A DNA stretch of 35,695 nucleotides from Actinomycetota bacterium (GCA_027314515.1 DAHVAR010000214.1:1-35695), one strand, 5' to 3'. Shown: positions 22,938 to 33,770, counted from the stretch's first letter. The notes: a model not told the origin generated them from the letters alone. A program made the numbers and translations.

Positions 22938-24205
22938 CCGGCAGGAGGCACGCCGGCAGCAAGACCTTCGGCTCGCTGCAGACCAGGAATTACCGGCTCT
23001 TCGCGGCAGGCCAGGTGGTGTCCAACACCGGTAGCTGGATGCAGCGGGTGGCGCAGGACTGGCTTGTCCTGCAGCTGACGCATGACAGCGGCACAGCCCT
23101 TGGCCTCACCACCGGCCTGCAGTTCCTTCCGTTGCTGCTGTTCAGCCTGTGGGGCGGCGTGATCGCCGACCGGTACTCCAAGCGCGGCATCCTGATGGCG
23201 ACGCAGACGGCCATGGGTGCGCTGGCGCTGCTGCTCGGCGTCCTCGCGCTGACCGGATCGGTTCGCATCTGGCAGGTTTACCTGCTGGCATTCGCGCTCG
23301 GCATGGTGACCGTGGTGGACAACCCGACCCGCCAGGCGTTTGCCGTGGAAATGGTGGGCCCGGAGGCAATGTCGAACGCCATCGCCCTCAACAGCGCGGT
23401 GTTCAACCTGGCCAGGATCGCCGGGCCGGCCGTGGCCGGGCTCGTGATCGGCCTCGTCGGCACGCCGGCCGCCTTCCTGCTCAACGCCGCTTCGTACGGC
23501 GCGGTACTGATCGGGCTGAAGCTGATGCGCCCAGATGAGCTGTACCCCGCTCGGCGGGCCCAGCGCGGCGGCGGCCAGCTGCGCGAGGCACTGTCGTATG
23601 TGCAGGCCAGGCCGGGCTTGTGGATGCCGCTCATCCTGATCTTCTTTGTCTCCACGTTCGGCATGAACTTCCAGGTCACTACCGCGCTGATGTCCCGGAC
23701 GGTGTTTCACACCGGCGCGAGCGCATTCGGGCTCGCCTCTGCGGTGTTCGCGCTGGGAGCCCTCGGCGGCGCGCTGCTGGCGGCCCGGCGGGGCAGGCCT
23801 ACGCTCCGGCTGCTGCTGGCAACCTCGTTCGCCTTCAGTGTCTTCGAGATCATCACCGGCATGGTGCCCAGCTACCTGACGTTCCTGGTCGCGCTCGTGC
23901 CCACGGGGGTTGCCATGATCACGTTCACCACTGCGGCGAACTCCAGCACGCAGCTGAACACCGCCCCGGAAATGCGCGGCCGGGTGATGGGCTTGTACAT
24001 GCTCGTCCTCCTGGGCGGGACCCCGATCGGCTCGCCGCTGGTCGGCTGGCTCGCCGAGGTCTCCGGCGTGCGGCTGAGCCTGATCGCCGGTGGCGTGATC
24101 TCGTTGCTGGCCACGGTGGTCGTCGCCTATCTTCTGGCCAGGAACGGGGGGGTGCGGGTCCGCCGCTACCTTCGGCCGGCCGAGCTTGCCCGGCTGACAA
24201 CCTGA
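22844..24205 (+). CDS. MFS transporter (MFS_3/EntS-like)
   Basis: A major facilitator protein of about 450 residues. The conserved start of the family is TFGSLQTRNYRLFAAGQVVS, NTGSWMQRVAQDWLVLQLT follows, and motif A is GVIADRYSKRG. It ends with a basic tail (VRRYLRPAELARL). Such proteins export drugs, siderophores or metabolites. The start is uncertain. Relatives begin near the TFGSL segment, and an AGGAGG lies just before it at 22942-22947, but no ATG, GTG or TTG follows at a usable distance. The ATG at 22844, inside marR, is listed; a CTG at 22934 overlapping the marR stop is another possibility. It is coupled to marR either way. Confidence 0.87.
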   Translation: MAGEAAARADPAGAGGAAGSGADPGEAQPVLTGRRHAGSKTFGSLQTRNYRLFAAGQVVSNTGSWMQRVAQDWLVLQLTHDSGTALGLTTGLQFLPLLLFSLWGGVIADRYSKRGILMATQTAMGALALLLGVLALTGSVRIWQVYLLAFALGMVTVVDNPTRQAFAVEMVGPEAMSNAIALNSAVFNLARIAGPAVAGLVIGLVGTPAAFLLNAASYGAVLIGLKLMRPDELYPARRAQRGGGQLREALSYVQARPGLWMPLILIFFVSTFGMNFQVTTALMSRTVFHTGASAFGLASAVFALGALGGALLAARRGRPTLRLLLATSFAFSVFEIITGMVPSYLTFLVALVPTGVAMITFTTAANSSTQLNTAPEMRGRVMGLYMLVLLGGTPIGSPLVGWLAEVSGVRLSLIAGGVISLLATVVVAYLLARNGGVRVRRYLRPAELARLTT

Positions 24206-24321
24206 GCGCCGGACGGCCAGGCGAGCGCCTGACCGCGACCGTGACCGCAACTGCTCGTACGGGGCTGTCTTGCGCGCGCGTCGAGCACACCGTCCTGCAG
24301 TCGCGGGGCGACGGCCAGGGT

Positions 24322-24361
24322 CGGCTCGGGCAGGGCGGCGCCGGCTCGGGCAGGGCGGCGC
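24322..24361 (+). repeat. 20-bp tandem duplication
   Basis: CGGCTCGGGCAGGGCGGCGC is present twice in a row (24322-24341, 24342-24361) in the gap between the MFS gene and the phosphodiesterase gene. Confidence 0.85.
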
Positions 24362-24396
24362 CTGCGCCCGCGGCCGCGGCTGATACCAATGGCGGC

Positions 24397-24966
24397 ATGA
24401 GGCTGTTCGTCGCGATCGAGCCCCCGGACCAGGTGCTGACTGAGCTGTCGGCCGCCGCTGGCCGGCTCCGCCCGGCGGCGGCGGAGCTGCGCTGGACTCG
24501 CCCGCAGTCCTGGCACCTCACCCTTGCCTTCCTGGGCGAGGTCGACGAGCGGGTGCTGCCGGATCTGAGCATCAGGCTCGAGCGCGCTGCGCGGCGGCAC
24601 CCGCCGCAGCGGCTATCGATTGCCGGCGCCGGCGCATTCCCGTCAGCGACCAGGGGGCGCGTGCTGTGGGCTGGCATTCGGGCTGACCGCCAGTCGCTAG
24701 CCGCACTCGCTGACTCGGTTGCGGCCGGCGCCCGCCGGTCTGGCGCGCCCCCGCCGGACGAGGGCCGAAGATACCACCCGCACCTCACGCTAGCGCGCTG
24801 CCGGGAGCCAACGGACCTGACTGAGCTGGCAGCGGATCTGGCGGGCTTTGCCGGGAGCACCTGGACTGCCAGCGAGATCTCGCTGATCACCAGCTACCTG
24901 GGCGCGGAGCCGAGATACACCGAACTCCAGCGCTGGCCGCTCGGCGCCGGAGCCCGAGGGCAGTAG
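24397..24966 (+). CDS. thpR: RNA 2',3'-cyclic phosphodiesterase (LigT/ThpR family)
   Basis: A 189-residue 2H phosphoesterase. The two catalytic HxTx motifs are HLTL at residues 40-43 (WHLTLAFLGEVDE) and HLTL at residues 129-132 (YHPHLTLARCREP). The opening MRLFVAIEPPDQV and the ends of both repeats match ThpR. The enzyme opens 2',3'-cyclic phosphates in RNA to 2'-phosphates; its physiological substrate is unclear. Start ATG 24397 is set by the family N-terminus. The gene follows the MFS gene on the same strand after 191 bases that hold a tandem duplication, and it faces serC. Confidence 0.92.
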   Translation: MRLFVAIEPPDQVLTELSAAAGRLRPAAAELRWTRPQSWHLTLAFLGEVDERVLPDLSIRLERAARRHPPQRLSIAGAGAFPSATRGRVLWAGIRADRQSLAALADSVAAGARRSGAPPPDEGRRYHPHLTLARCREPTDLTELAADLAGFAGSTWTASEISLITSYLGAEPRYTELQRWPLGAGARGQ

Positions 24967-24993
24967 CCGGGCTGCCGGCCGCGGCAGCTGGCC

Positions 24994-27223
<2,230 letters not shown>

Positions 27224-27341
27224 TCGCGCTTCCTCCGTCTCGTCGTTAGCAGGCCGAAGCTGGCCGGGGGATCAGGCCGCAGGTCGGGGCGGCGGGGGAA
27301 ACCGCCGGCTCTGGTGGCCTGCGTCCCTATTCAACCGTGCG

Positions 27342-27396
27342 CGGCCTGCGGATCGGTAACCCGGCCTGCGGATCGGTAACCCGGTCCGCGGATCGG
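27342..27396 (+). repeat. 20-bp tandem repeat upstream of pdxH
   Basis: CGGCCTGCGGATCGGTAACC is at 27342-27361 and 27362-27381, with a diverged partial copy at 27382-27396. It lies in the 293-base gap between the divergent citrate synthase and pdxH genes, so it may affect their promoters. Confidence 0.85.
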
Positions 27397-27516
27397 CCGG
27401 GTGCGCGGGCCGGGTGCGGCGGGCCGGGCGATCATGCCGGGCGATCGGGACTTGTCCGCCACCGCTGGGGTCCTCCGGTGGCGGGACGCGGCGGGGATGC
27501 GAGAGGATCATTAGCC

Positions 27517-28245
27517 GTGGAGCGCGCCGGAGATCCGAGTGAGGCCGCCGGTACTGGCCCGGCAGCACCAGGTCCGCCTGGTAACTCCGGCCCGGCAGCT
27601 TCCCCCGGCGCTCCCGGCCTGCCCGGCGCTCCTGGCCTGCTGGCCACGCTGGACGAAGCGATGCTGCCCGCCGACCCGATGGACCTGTTCGGCGCGTGGA
27701 TGGACGACGTGGTCCGGGCCGGCCTGCCAGAGCCGACCGCGATGGTGCTGTCCACGGTGTCGGCCGATCAGCGGCCGCGTGCCCGGATGGTGCTACTCAA
27801 GGCCGCCGATGTGACGGGATTCACCTTCTATACCAACCGCACCTCGCGCAAGGCCAGGGACCTGACCGAAGTGCCCGTTGCCTGCCTGGCATTCCCATGG
27901 CACGCCCTGCACCGGCAGGTGATCGTCGAGGGTCCGGTCGCGCCGATGTCCACCGCGGAGAGTGAGCCGTACTTCCACAGCCGGCCGCGCGGTTCTCAGC
28001 TTGGCGCCTGGGCTAGCCGGCAGTCGGCAGTGCTGTCGTCGCGGACCGAGCTCGAGGAGCGCTACGCCGAGCTGGACCAGCGCTGGCCGGAGGGAACGCA
28101 GGTGCCGATGCCGGACTTCTGGGGTGGCTACCGGCTGCGCCCGGAGCGGATGGAGTTCTGGCAGGGCCGCCCGAGCAGGCTGCACGACCGGTTCAGGTAC
28201 ACCCGGCAGGGACCGGCCTGGAGTGTTCGCCGCCTGGCCCCCTGA
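27517..28245 (+). CDS. pdxH: Pyridoxamine 5'-phosphate oxidase
   Basis: A 242-residue FMN-dependent oxidase that makes pyridoxal 5'-phosphate. DPMDLFGAWMDDVVRAGLPE, PRARMVLLKAADVTGFTFYT, NRTSRKARDL, SRPRGSQLGAWASRQS and the C-terminal PDFWGGYRLRPERMEFWQGR are all standard, and RLHDRFRYTR closes it. The first 38 residues are odd: Gly/Pro/Ala-rich, with the run PGAPGLPGAPG giving short collagen-like Gly-X-Y triplets. The GTG at 27517 has GAGAGGA nine bases upstream. PLP made here serves SerC next door and the ThrC-like enzyme. Confidence 0.92.
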   Translation: MERAGDPSEAAGTGPAAPGPPGNSGPAASPGAPGLPGAPGLLATLDEAMLPADPMDLFGAWMDDVVRAGLPEPTAMVLSTVSADQRPRARMVLLKAADVTGFTFYTNRTSRKARDLTEVPVACLAFPWHALHRQVIVEGPVAPMSTAESEPYFHSRPRGSQLGAWASRQSAVLSSRTELEERYAELDQRWPEGTQVPMPDFWGGYRLRPERMEFWQGRPSRLHDRFRYTRQGPAWSVRRLAP

Positions 28246-28365
28246 CACCGCGAGCGGTCGGGGCGCAGTGACCGGAATATGCCCGTTCCCGCTATTACGG
28301 TCGGTCAGCCGACGGGTACGTTACGCGGGCAGACCGGCATAGCATCATGGTGGAGGTAGCCGCTC

Positions 28366-29085
28366 GTGACAGCGCATGGCCTGATCGACACCACCGAGAT
28401 GTACCTTCGCACGATCTTCGAGCTCGAAGAGGAAGGTATCGTCCCGTTGCGCGCGCGGATTGCCGAGCGACTCTCGCAGAGTGGCCCGACGGTCAGCCAG
28501 ACGGTTGCGCGGATGGAGCGCGACGGCTTGCTGCGGGTGGAGGGAGACCGTCAGCTCGCGCTGACCGCCGATGGCCGGCAGCAGGCGACGCGGGTGATGC
28601 GCAAGCACCGGCTGGCCGAGTGCCTGCTGGTCAGCGTCATCGGGCTGGCATGGGAAGAAGTTCATATCGAGGCATGCCGCTGGGAGCACGTCATTTCTGA
28701 CAACGTGGAACGGCGGCTGGTGGAGCTCCTCGATTATCCAGTTCGCTGCCCGCACGGAAATGTCATTCCCGGGCTGGCTGAACTCGGCGTGCCCGACGAG
28801 GCCGCCAAGCGGGCCGATGTCGCGATCGGCGAGCCGGACATTGCGATGACGTCCATTGCCATTCCCCGCGCTGAGCAGGTGCTGGTGAGCCGTATCAGTG
28901 AGCAAGTTCAAAGCGATGCGGCACTGATGCTTAGACTCAAGAACATCGGGATACAGCCCGGACGCGAGGTTACGCTTGCGGCCAGCGACAACGGTGTGCG
29001 GGTGACAGGTGCGCGGACAGCTGACGACGCCGGGGCGGTGCTGCCCGTCGATATCGCCTCGCATGTATTCGTCACCCGGCTGTAA
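28366..29085 (+). CDS. ideR: Iron-dependent regulator, DtxR/IdeR family
   Basis: A 239-residue metal-activated repressor. The N-terminal winged helix (LIDTTEMYLRTIFELEEEG, PLRARIAERLSQSGPTVSQT, ERDGLLRVEGDRQLALT) is close to M. tuberculosis IdeR. The metal ligands are all present, shifted by two: Met12, His81, Glu85, His100, Glu102, Cys104, Glu107 and His108. A C-terminal SH3-like domain (LKNIGIQPGREVTLAASDNG) follows. With Fe(II) bound it should repress siderophore genes. It could also be a paralogue with another role, such as DesR-like. The GTG at 28366 has GGAGGT upstream, and TAGCAT at 28340-28345 is a possible -10. No clear iron box is seen nearby. Confidence 0.88.
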   Translation: MTAHGLIDTTEMYLRTIFELEEEGIVPLRARIAERLSQSGPTVSQTVARMERDGLLRVEGDRQLALTADGRQQATRVMRKHRLAECLLVSVIGLAWEEVHIEACRWEHVISDNVERRLVELLDYPVRCPHGNVIPGLAELGVPDEAAKRADVAIGEPDIAMTSIAIPRAEQVLVSRISEQVQSDAALMLRLKNIGIQPGREVTLAASDNGVRVTGARTADDAGAVLPVDIASHVFVTRL

Positions 29086-29106
29086 GGGCGGCCAGGTGAC
29101 ACCGGG

Positions 29107-31362
29107 ATGAGGCCGCCGGATGAGCTCTCGCACTCGCTGCTCACCGCAGGCGAAGTGCTCGACCAGGTGTCCGCTGGCGTGGTCGTGATCGACCGGGACT
29201 GCGCCTTGCTGTACGCCAATTCCTTTGCTGTCACTCTGTTCGGCTTCCCCGACGACAGCGCGCACCTGGCCGGGCTGCCGCTCCTCTCACTGGGCATCGA
29301 GCAGTCGGATGCCGCCACGGTGCAGCACATGGCGGAGAACGTACTGCGGGGCTGGCCGTGGGAAGGCACGTTCGCCAGTCAGCGGATCGACGGATCGCGG
29401 GTTTTCGTGCGTGCGCATGCCGCGCCGCTGAGGTCCCCGCAGGGCGAGATCGCCGGCATCGTGATCATGGCCAGGGAGGCGACCAGACGCGGCGGCCAGC
29501 GGGCCAGCGACCGGATCGGCCTTCTTGAGCGGATCGGCGAGCGGTTGTCGAGCTCGCTTGAGCTAGACACAACGCTGCGCCAGGTCGCTGAGACGCTCGT
29601 GCCCCAGTTTGCCGACCACTGCTTCATCGACCTGCTGCACGGAGATGCGCTAATCCGGCGGGCGCAGCTGCACTCGCGCGGCTGGATGCCCGATGCCGGC
29701 ACGTGGGCGCTCGTCGGTGAGCCCATCAAGTACCCCAAGGGTCATTTCTGTCAGCTCGCGATGTCCCGGCAGGAAACGATGGTCGTCGCCGACCTGGGCG
29801 AGGAGCGGTTCCCCGCGCCGACGCCGGAGAGCATGCAGGCCTCCAAGGAGGTCAGGCTGACCTCGGTCATGGCTGCTCCGCTGGTTGCCCGCGGACAGCT
29901 GCTCGGCGTCATGAGCCTGGCGCTGTCCTGGCTGACGGAGCGGGAGGAGCGGCATTACAGCGCTGACGACCGGGACTTCCTCTCGGCGATCGCGAGCCGG
30001 GTGGCCATTGCCATCGACAACTCGCTGCTGTTCGAAGAGGAGCGGCGGACAGCGCTGGCGTTCCAGACCAGTCTGCTGCCGAGGGACCCGCCGTTCGCCG
30101 ACGGGCTCGAGGTGGCCTACAAGTACGTTCCCGCCAAGCCGCTGGAGACGCACGGCCAGGGCATCCAGACCCAGGTGGGCGGTGACTGGTACGACATCAT
30201 CCCGCTGTCCGCCGGGCGGGTCGGCATCGTGATCGGTGATGTCGAGGGACGCGGTGCGCGGGCCGCGGCGGTCATGGGCCAGCTACGAGCCGCGTTGCGG
30301 GCATTCGCCCAGGACGACAAGTCACCGGCGGAGATCTTGCGGAAGCTCGATGACTGGGTCCGCGCGCTCGGTCCGGCGGCCGCCGACGCACACGGTCTCG
30401 GCGAGGTCGACCCACCCACGGTCAGCTGCACGTACCTGGTCTATGACGCCTGGGCGCGCACGCTGTCGTTTTCCAATGCCGGGCACGTGCCGCCGCTGAT
30501 CGTGCACGGCCGCGACGTCAGCCAGCTGGAGATCCGGGATCGCGGCGTGCTGCTCGGCGTGCGGGGCAAGGGCGTGCCAGGCCTGCCCACCTACCGCGAG
30601 GAGATGCGCTACCTGGCACCGGGCTCGACGCTGATCTTCTACACCGACGGGCTCATCGACCGGCGGCAGCGAGCCGACGGAAGCGGCCTTTACTCCGACG
30701 CCGAGGTCATGGACATGCTGCGGCGGGCGGTGCGGGCGGCGGCCGACGGCACCGTGGAGCAGATCGCGGAGGCGGCCGAGCGCGCTGTGCCGGGCGAGAT
30801 CGACGACGACATGGCCGTCGTCGTGGTGCGCACCTCCGAAGTCGATCTGGCAACCTGGGAGGGCCAGTTCCCGGCGGAGCCCATCCGCGTCTCCGAGGCC
30901 CGGCGACTGGCCCACGAGACGTTCACCGCCTGGGGCATGGATGCCGAGCAATCGGATCTGACGTGCCTGCTGGTCTCGGAGGTTGTCACCAACGTTGTGC
31001 TGCACGCGGCAGTCTCGCCGACGCCCCGGCATGAGCTGGTGCTGGAGGGCGCCGGTCCCGGCCCGCTGGGTATTCTCGGCGACTGGGAGATCCCGCCGTT
31101 CGACGAGAACTTCACCGGCGTGCCCGGCAAGGATTTCACCCTCCGGTTGCGCCGCGGGCACGAGGCCATCTGGGTTGAGGTGTTGGACTCCGACCTGCGG
31201 CTGCCCAGGATCCGCAGCGCTGGCGAGAGCGACGAGGGCGGTCGCGGCCTGTACCTTGTCGATCAGCTCGCGAGCCGGTGGGGCTCGCGGCCGACCAAGG
31301 ATGGCAAAGCCGTCTGGTTCGAGATGCCGATCAAGGGCGGCGCCGACGCCGGCCGGCTCTAG
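29107..31362 (+). CDS. PAS-GAF-SpoIIE phosphatase with C-terminal HATPase domain
   Basis: A 751-residue cytoplasmic multi-domain regulator. A PAS-like domain is at about 10-125, a GAF domain at about 150-312, a PP2C/SpoIIE phosphatase domain at about 320-575 (metal-binding aspartates in VGGDWYDIIPL, Asp360, and IGDVEGRGARAAAV, Asp378, plus the late IDDDMAVVVV), and an anti-sigma-type HATPase at about 590-745 (LLVSEVVTNVVLHA N-box, DEGGRGLYLVDQLA). Such proteins control partner-switching circuits: the phosphatase acts on an anti-anti-sigma protein and the kinase-like end may bind a sigma factor. No sigma or STAS gene is nearby. ATG 29107 lies 21 bases after the ideR-like gene, so the two may be co-transcribed. 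Confidence 0.9.
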   Translation: MRPPDELSHSLLTAGEVLDQVSAGVVVIDRDCALLYANSFAVTLFGFPDDSAHLAGLPLLSLGIEQSDAATVQHMAENVLRGWPWEGTFASQRIDGSRVFVRAHAAPLRSPQGEIAGIVIMAREATRRGGQRASDRIGLLERIGERLSSSLELDTTLRQVAETLVPQFADHCFIDLLHGDALIRRAQLHSRGWMPDAGTWALVGEPIKYPKGHFCQLAMSRQETMVVADLGEERFPAPTPESMQASKEVRLTSVMAAPLVARGQLLGVMSLALSWLTEREERHYSADDRDFLSAIASRVAIAIDNSLLFEEERRTALAFQTSLLPRDPPFADGLEVAYKYVPAKPLETHGQGIQTQVGGDWYDIIPLSAGRVGIVIGDVEGRGARAAAVMGQLRAALRAFAQDDKSPAEILRKLDDWVRALGPAAADAHGLGEVDPPTVSCTYLVYDAWARTLSFSNAGHVPPLIVHGRDVSQLEIRDRGVLLGVRGKGVPGLPTYREEMRYLAPGSTLIFYTDGLIDRRQRADGSGLYSDAEVMDMLRRAVRAAADGTVEQIAEAAERAVPGEIDDDMAVVVVRTSEVDLATWEGQFPAEPIRVSEARRLAHETFTAWGMDAEQSDLTCLLVSEVVTNVVLHAAVSPTPRHELVLEGAGPGPLGILGDWEIPPFDENFTGVPGKDFTLRLRRGHEAIWVEVLDSDLRLPRIRSAGESDEGGRGLYLVDQLASRWGSRPTKDGKAVWFEMPIKGGADAGRL

Positions 31363-31402
31363 CGCACGGCTGGCTTGCCTGGCCCGGCTGGCATGTCCGG
31401 CG

Positions 31403-31570
31403 TCAGTGCGTCTGGCTGGCCCACAGCGCCAGCGCGACGATGACGACGCCGAGCATGACCATCAGCCAGGTCTTGCCGGTGACCAGAAGGCCCATCCGGC
31501 GGCGCGTCCGCACCACCACGTAGGCGATGATCAGCGCGATCACGACCAGCAGGATGAAGCCCTGAGTCAT
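31403..31570 (-). CDS. Small two-helix membrane protein (55 aa)
   Basis: Not found by a length cut-off, but convincing. The ATG at 31570 has GGGAGG six bases upstream. The protein begins MTQGFILLVVIALIIAYVVV (first transmembrane helix), then a basic loop RTRRRMG, then WLMVMLGVVIVALALWAS (second helix), and ends QTH before a TGA at 31403-31405. It is 55 residues long. The hydrophobic pattern and ribosome site make a chance frame unlikely. No family is recognised. It faces the SpoIIE gene, and its stop lies 40 bases after that gene's stop. Confidence 0.75.
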   Translation of the reverse strand: MTQGFILLVVIALIIAYVVVRTRRRMGLLVTGKTWLMVMLGVVIVALALWASQTH

Positions 31571-31705
31571 GGCCGCCTCCCGTCTTTTAGCTCAGCATAG
31601 AACCGGGAGCGAACGGCCGCGCCGAATCAAGATCACTCAGCGGGTGCGGGTGCCTCGGCTGGCGCGCAGGGCTGCACCCGGCAGCCGGTCAATGATCGGG
31701 GACAG

Positions 31706-32149
31706 TCAATGATCGGGGACAACGGAAAGGCTAGGGCGTCCGCCGGCACTGCCCAGCACCGCCCCGACTGGCAGTTCGCTGTCGGCCGCTCGCACCGATG
31801 CGTGCAGCCGCCGGAGAACTGTGACCTGCCGGGCGAGCGACTCGATCTTCTCTTCCACCAGGCGCGCGGCCGCGTCGCGCTGGCCCTGGCTCACCGAACG
31901 CCCGGCGGCCAGCCTGGCCAGCGGCCTGACCTCCTCGAGCCGGAAGCCGAGATCCTTCAGCGCCAGCGCGGCCGCGATGTAGCCGGAGTACTCGCGCGGG
32001 TACTTCCGCGTGCCGCCCGGCGACCGCCTCGGCTCCGGCAGGATGCCAAGCTCCTCGTAGTAGCGAATGGTGCGGCTGCTGACGCCAGTTTCCCTGGCCA
32101 GCTGGCCGATGCTGACCAGGCTGGCTGTGTCGTCGCTGAGCTTCGTCAT
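31706..32149 (-). CDS. MerR-family transcriptional regulator
   Basis: A 147-residue MerR protein. The helix-turn-helix is VSIGQLARETGVSSRTIRYY, the wing is EELGILPEPRRSPGGTRKYP, and DLGFRLEEVRPLARLAAGRS leads into a coiled-coil dimerisation helix (RLVEEKIESLARQVTVLRRL). There is no CxxC or Cys cluster for metal at the C-terminus, so a small-molecule or redox ligand is more likely. Start ATG 32149 has GGGGGAA upstream; an ATG at 32167 is an alternative. A 16-bp dyad about 110 bases upstream (32261-32276) could be its operator. The next gene upstream is the thiolase on the other strand. Confidence 0.87.
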   Translation of the reverse strand: MTKLSDDTASLVSIGQLARETGVSSRTIRYYEELGILPEPRRSPGGTRKYPREYSGYIAAALALKDLGFRLEEVRPLARLAAGRSVSQGQRDAAARLVEEKIESLARQVTVLRRLHASVRAADSELPVGAVLGSAGGRPSLSVVPDH

Positions 32150-32260
32150 GAGCGGCGGTTCCCCCATCCGGGCGCTGGTCTAGCTGATCGTCACGGTGCC
32201 GGCATACGTTGCGCCCGGCACGCGCTGCGCGACCCGCCCCCAGGGCCGCATTCACGGATA

Positions 32261-32276
32261 GTAGTCGCATGACTAC
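32261..32276. promoter_or_regulatory. 16-bp dyad, possible MerR operator
   Basis: GTAGTC, four bases (GCAT), GACTAC: a perfect inverted repeat in the 342-base gap (32150-32491) between the divergent merR and thiolase genes. It is the only strong dyad there, and the rest of the gap shows no credible gene. Assignment to the MerR protein is inference. Confidence 0.5.
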
Positions 32277-32491
32277 AAGTCAGGGCGGTAATCGGAGACA
32301 AGGCGCAGCGCAGGCGGCTAGCTTCGGTCATTCGGGCCAGGACTACCCGGAACAACCCGGAACTACCCATGACGGGGCTATGGCGTCTGCCAGCCGGCGC
32401 GGTAGCCTCGGTGTGACGGCATAGATCCGCGCGCGAGGTCCCGGCTCGCGCATGACGGCGGGTTCGGCGCCGCTGTCTTGGAGGTTGCGTG

Positions 32492-33640
32492 GTGTCAGAG
32501 GCATACATCGTCGGTGCAGTGCGGAGTCCCATCGGCAAGCGGAACGGCGGCCTCTCGGCAGTCCACCCGGTAGACCTGGCAGCTCATGTACTGCGCGAGC
32601 TGATCGCGAGGACGGGAGTTGACCCCGGTGCCGTCGAAGACGTGATCATGGGCTGTGTTTCTCAGGTCGGCCCGCAGGCCATCGACATTGCCAGGAATGC
32701 CTGGCTGTCGGCCGGGCTGCCGGAGAGCGTGCCCGGAGTGACAATCGACCGGCAGTGCGGCTCGTCTCAGCAAGCCGTTCACTTCGCCGCGCAGGGCGTG
32801 CTCGCCGGCACTCAGGATCTGGTGATCGCCGGCGGTGTGGAGAGCATGAGCATGGTGCCCATGGGGAGCACGGTTGCGCTGCCGCATAAGGAGGGCATGG
32901 CGCTGCCGTTCGGCCAGGGCTGGCGGGACAGGTACGGCGACCAGGAGATCTCCCAGTTCCGCGGCGCGCAGCTGATGTGCGAAAAGTGGGGCATCAAGCG
33001 CGCTGAGCTAGAGGAGTTCTCGCTGGAAAGCCACGCGCGCGCCATCCGGGCCATTGACGAAGGCAGGTTTGACCGGGAAATCACCCCCGTCGGCGGCGTC
33101 GCCACCGACGAAGGCCCGCGGCGCGACTCGACCCTGGAGAAGATGGCCGAACTCAAGCCGCTGCGGCCGGGCTGGGAGCTCACGGCCGCGACCGCGTCGC
33201 AGATCTCCGACGGCTCCGCAGCGCTGCTGATCGCTTCTCCGGCCGCGATGCGCAGGCACGGCTTCACGCCGCGGGCCCGGATCCGCACGCTCGCGGTCAC
33301 CGGCTCGGACCCGGTTTACATGCTGACCGGGCCGATCCCCGCGACCGAGATGGCGTTGTCCAAGGGGCACCTCACGGTCGACGACATCGATGTGTTCGAG
33401 GTGAACGAGGCGTTCGCGCCGGTGCTGATCGCGTGGTCAAGGGACACCGGCGCGCCGCTGGAGCGGACCAACCCCAACGGCGGCGCGATTGCACTCGGCC
33501 ATCCGCTCGGCGCAACCGGCGCGATCTTGATGACCAAGCTGCTGCACGAACTTGAGCGCACCGGCGGGCGGTTCGGCTTGCAGACCATGTGCGAGGGTGG
33601 CGGGCAGGCAAACGCCACCATCATCGAGTGCGTCGCGTAG
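32492..33640 (+). CDS. Acetyl-CoA acetyltransferase (thiolase)
   Basis: A 382-residue thiolase. The acyl-accepting Cys is in VTIDRQCGSSQQA (about Cys89), the catalytic His in GGAIALGHPLGATGA (about His337) with NEAFAPV before it, and the second Cys in LQTMCEGGGQANA (about Cys367). It either condenses two acetyl-CoA or cleaves 3-ketoacyl-CoA; the genomic context does not decide. The TCA after GTG-GTG leaves two possible starts; GTG 32492 is seven bases from GGAGG, better spaced than GTG 32489. It is monocistronic, divergent from the MerR gene. Confidence 0.92.
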   Translation: MSEAYIVGAVRSPIGKRNGGLSAVHPVDLAAHVLRELIARTGVDPGAVEDVIMGCVSQVGPQAIDIARNAWLSAGLPESVPGVTIDRQCGSSQQAVHFAAQGVLAGTQDLVIAGGVESMSMVPMGSTVALPHKEGMALPFGQGWRDRYGDQEISQFRGAQLMCEKWGIKRAELEEFSLESHARAIRAIDEGRFDREITPVGGVATDEGPRRDSTLEKMAELKPLRPGWELTAATASQISDGSAALLIASPAAMRRHGFTPRARIRTLAVTGSDPVYMLTGPIPATEMALSKGHLTVDDIDVFEVNEAFAPVLIAWSRDTGAPLERTNPNGGAIALGHPLGATGAILMTKLLHELERTGGRFGLQTMCEGGGQANATIIECVA

Positions 33641-33770
33641 CAGCCCGCCCCGGGCCGTAGGTCCGCCATCCGCTGTGACCCCGGCAGTCGCCTAGCGCGC
33701 GGAGGGGCTGCTCCGTGCGTGCCCCGTGAGCCGAACCCGGTCATCGGCAGCCCCTGTTGTCAGGCGATAG

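Noticed and set aside
22799-24250. 483-codon minus-strand frame opposite the MFS gene
   Set aside because: Its sequence is His/Gln/Arg-rich with no hydrophobic segments or domains, while the plus strand encodes a clear transporter.
32269-32424. 51-codon plus-strand frame after the dyad upstream of the thiolase
   Set aside because: It has an ATG but no ribosome site and no similarity, and its composition is typical of random intergenic DNA.
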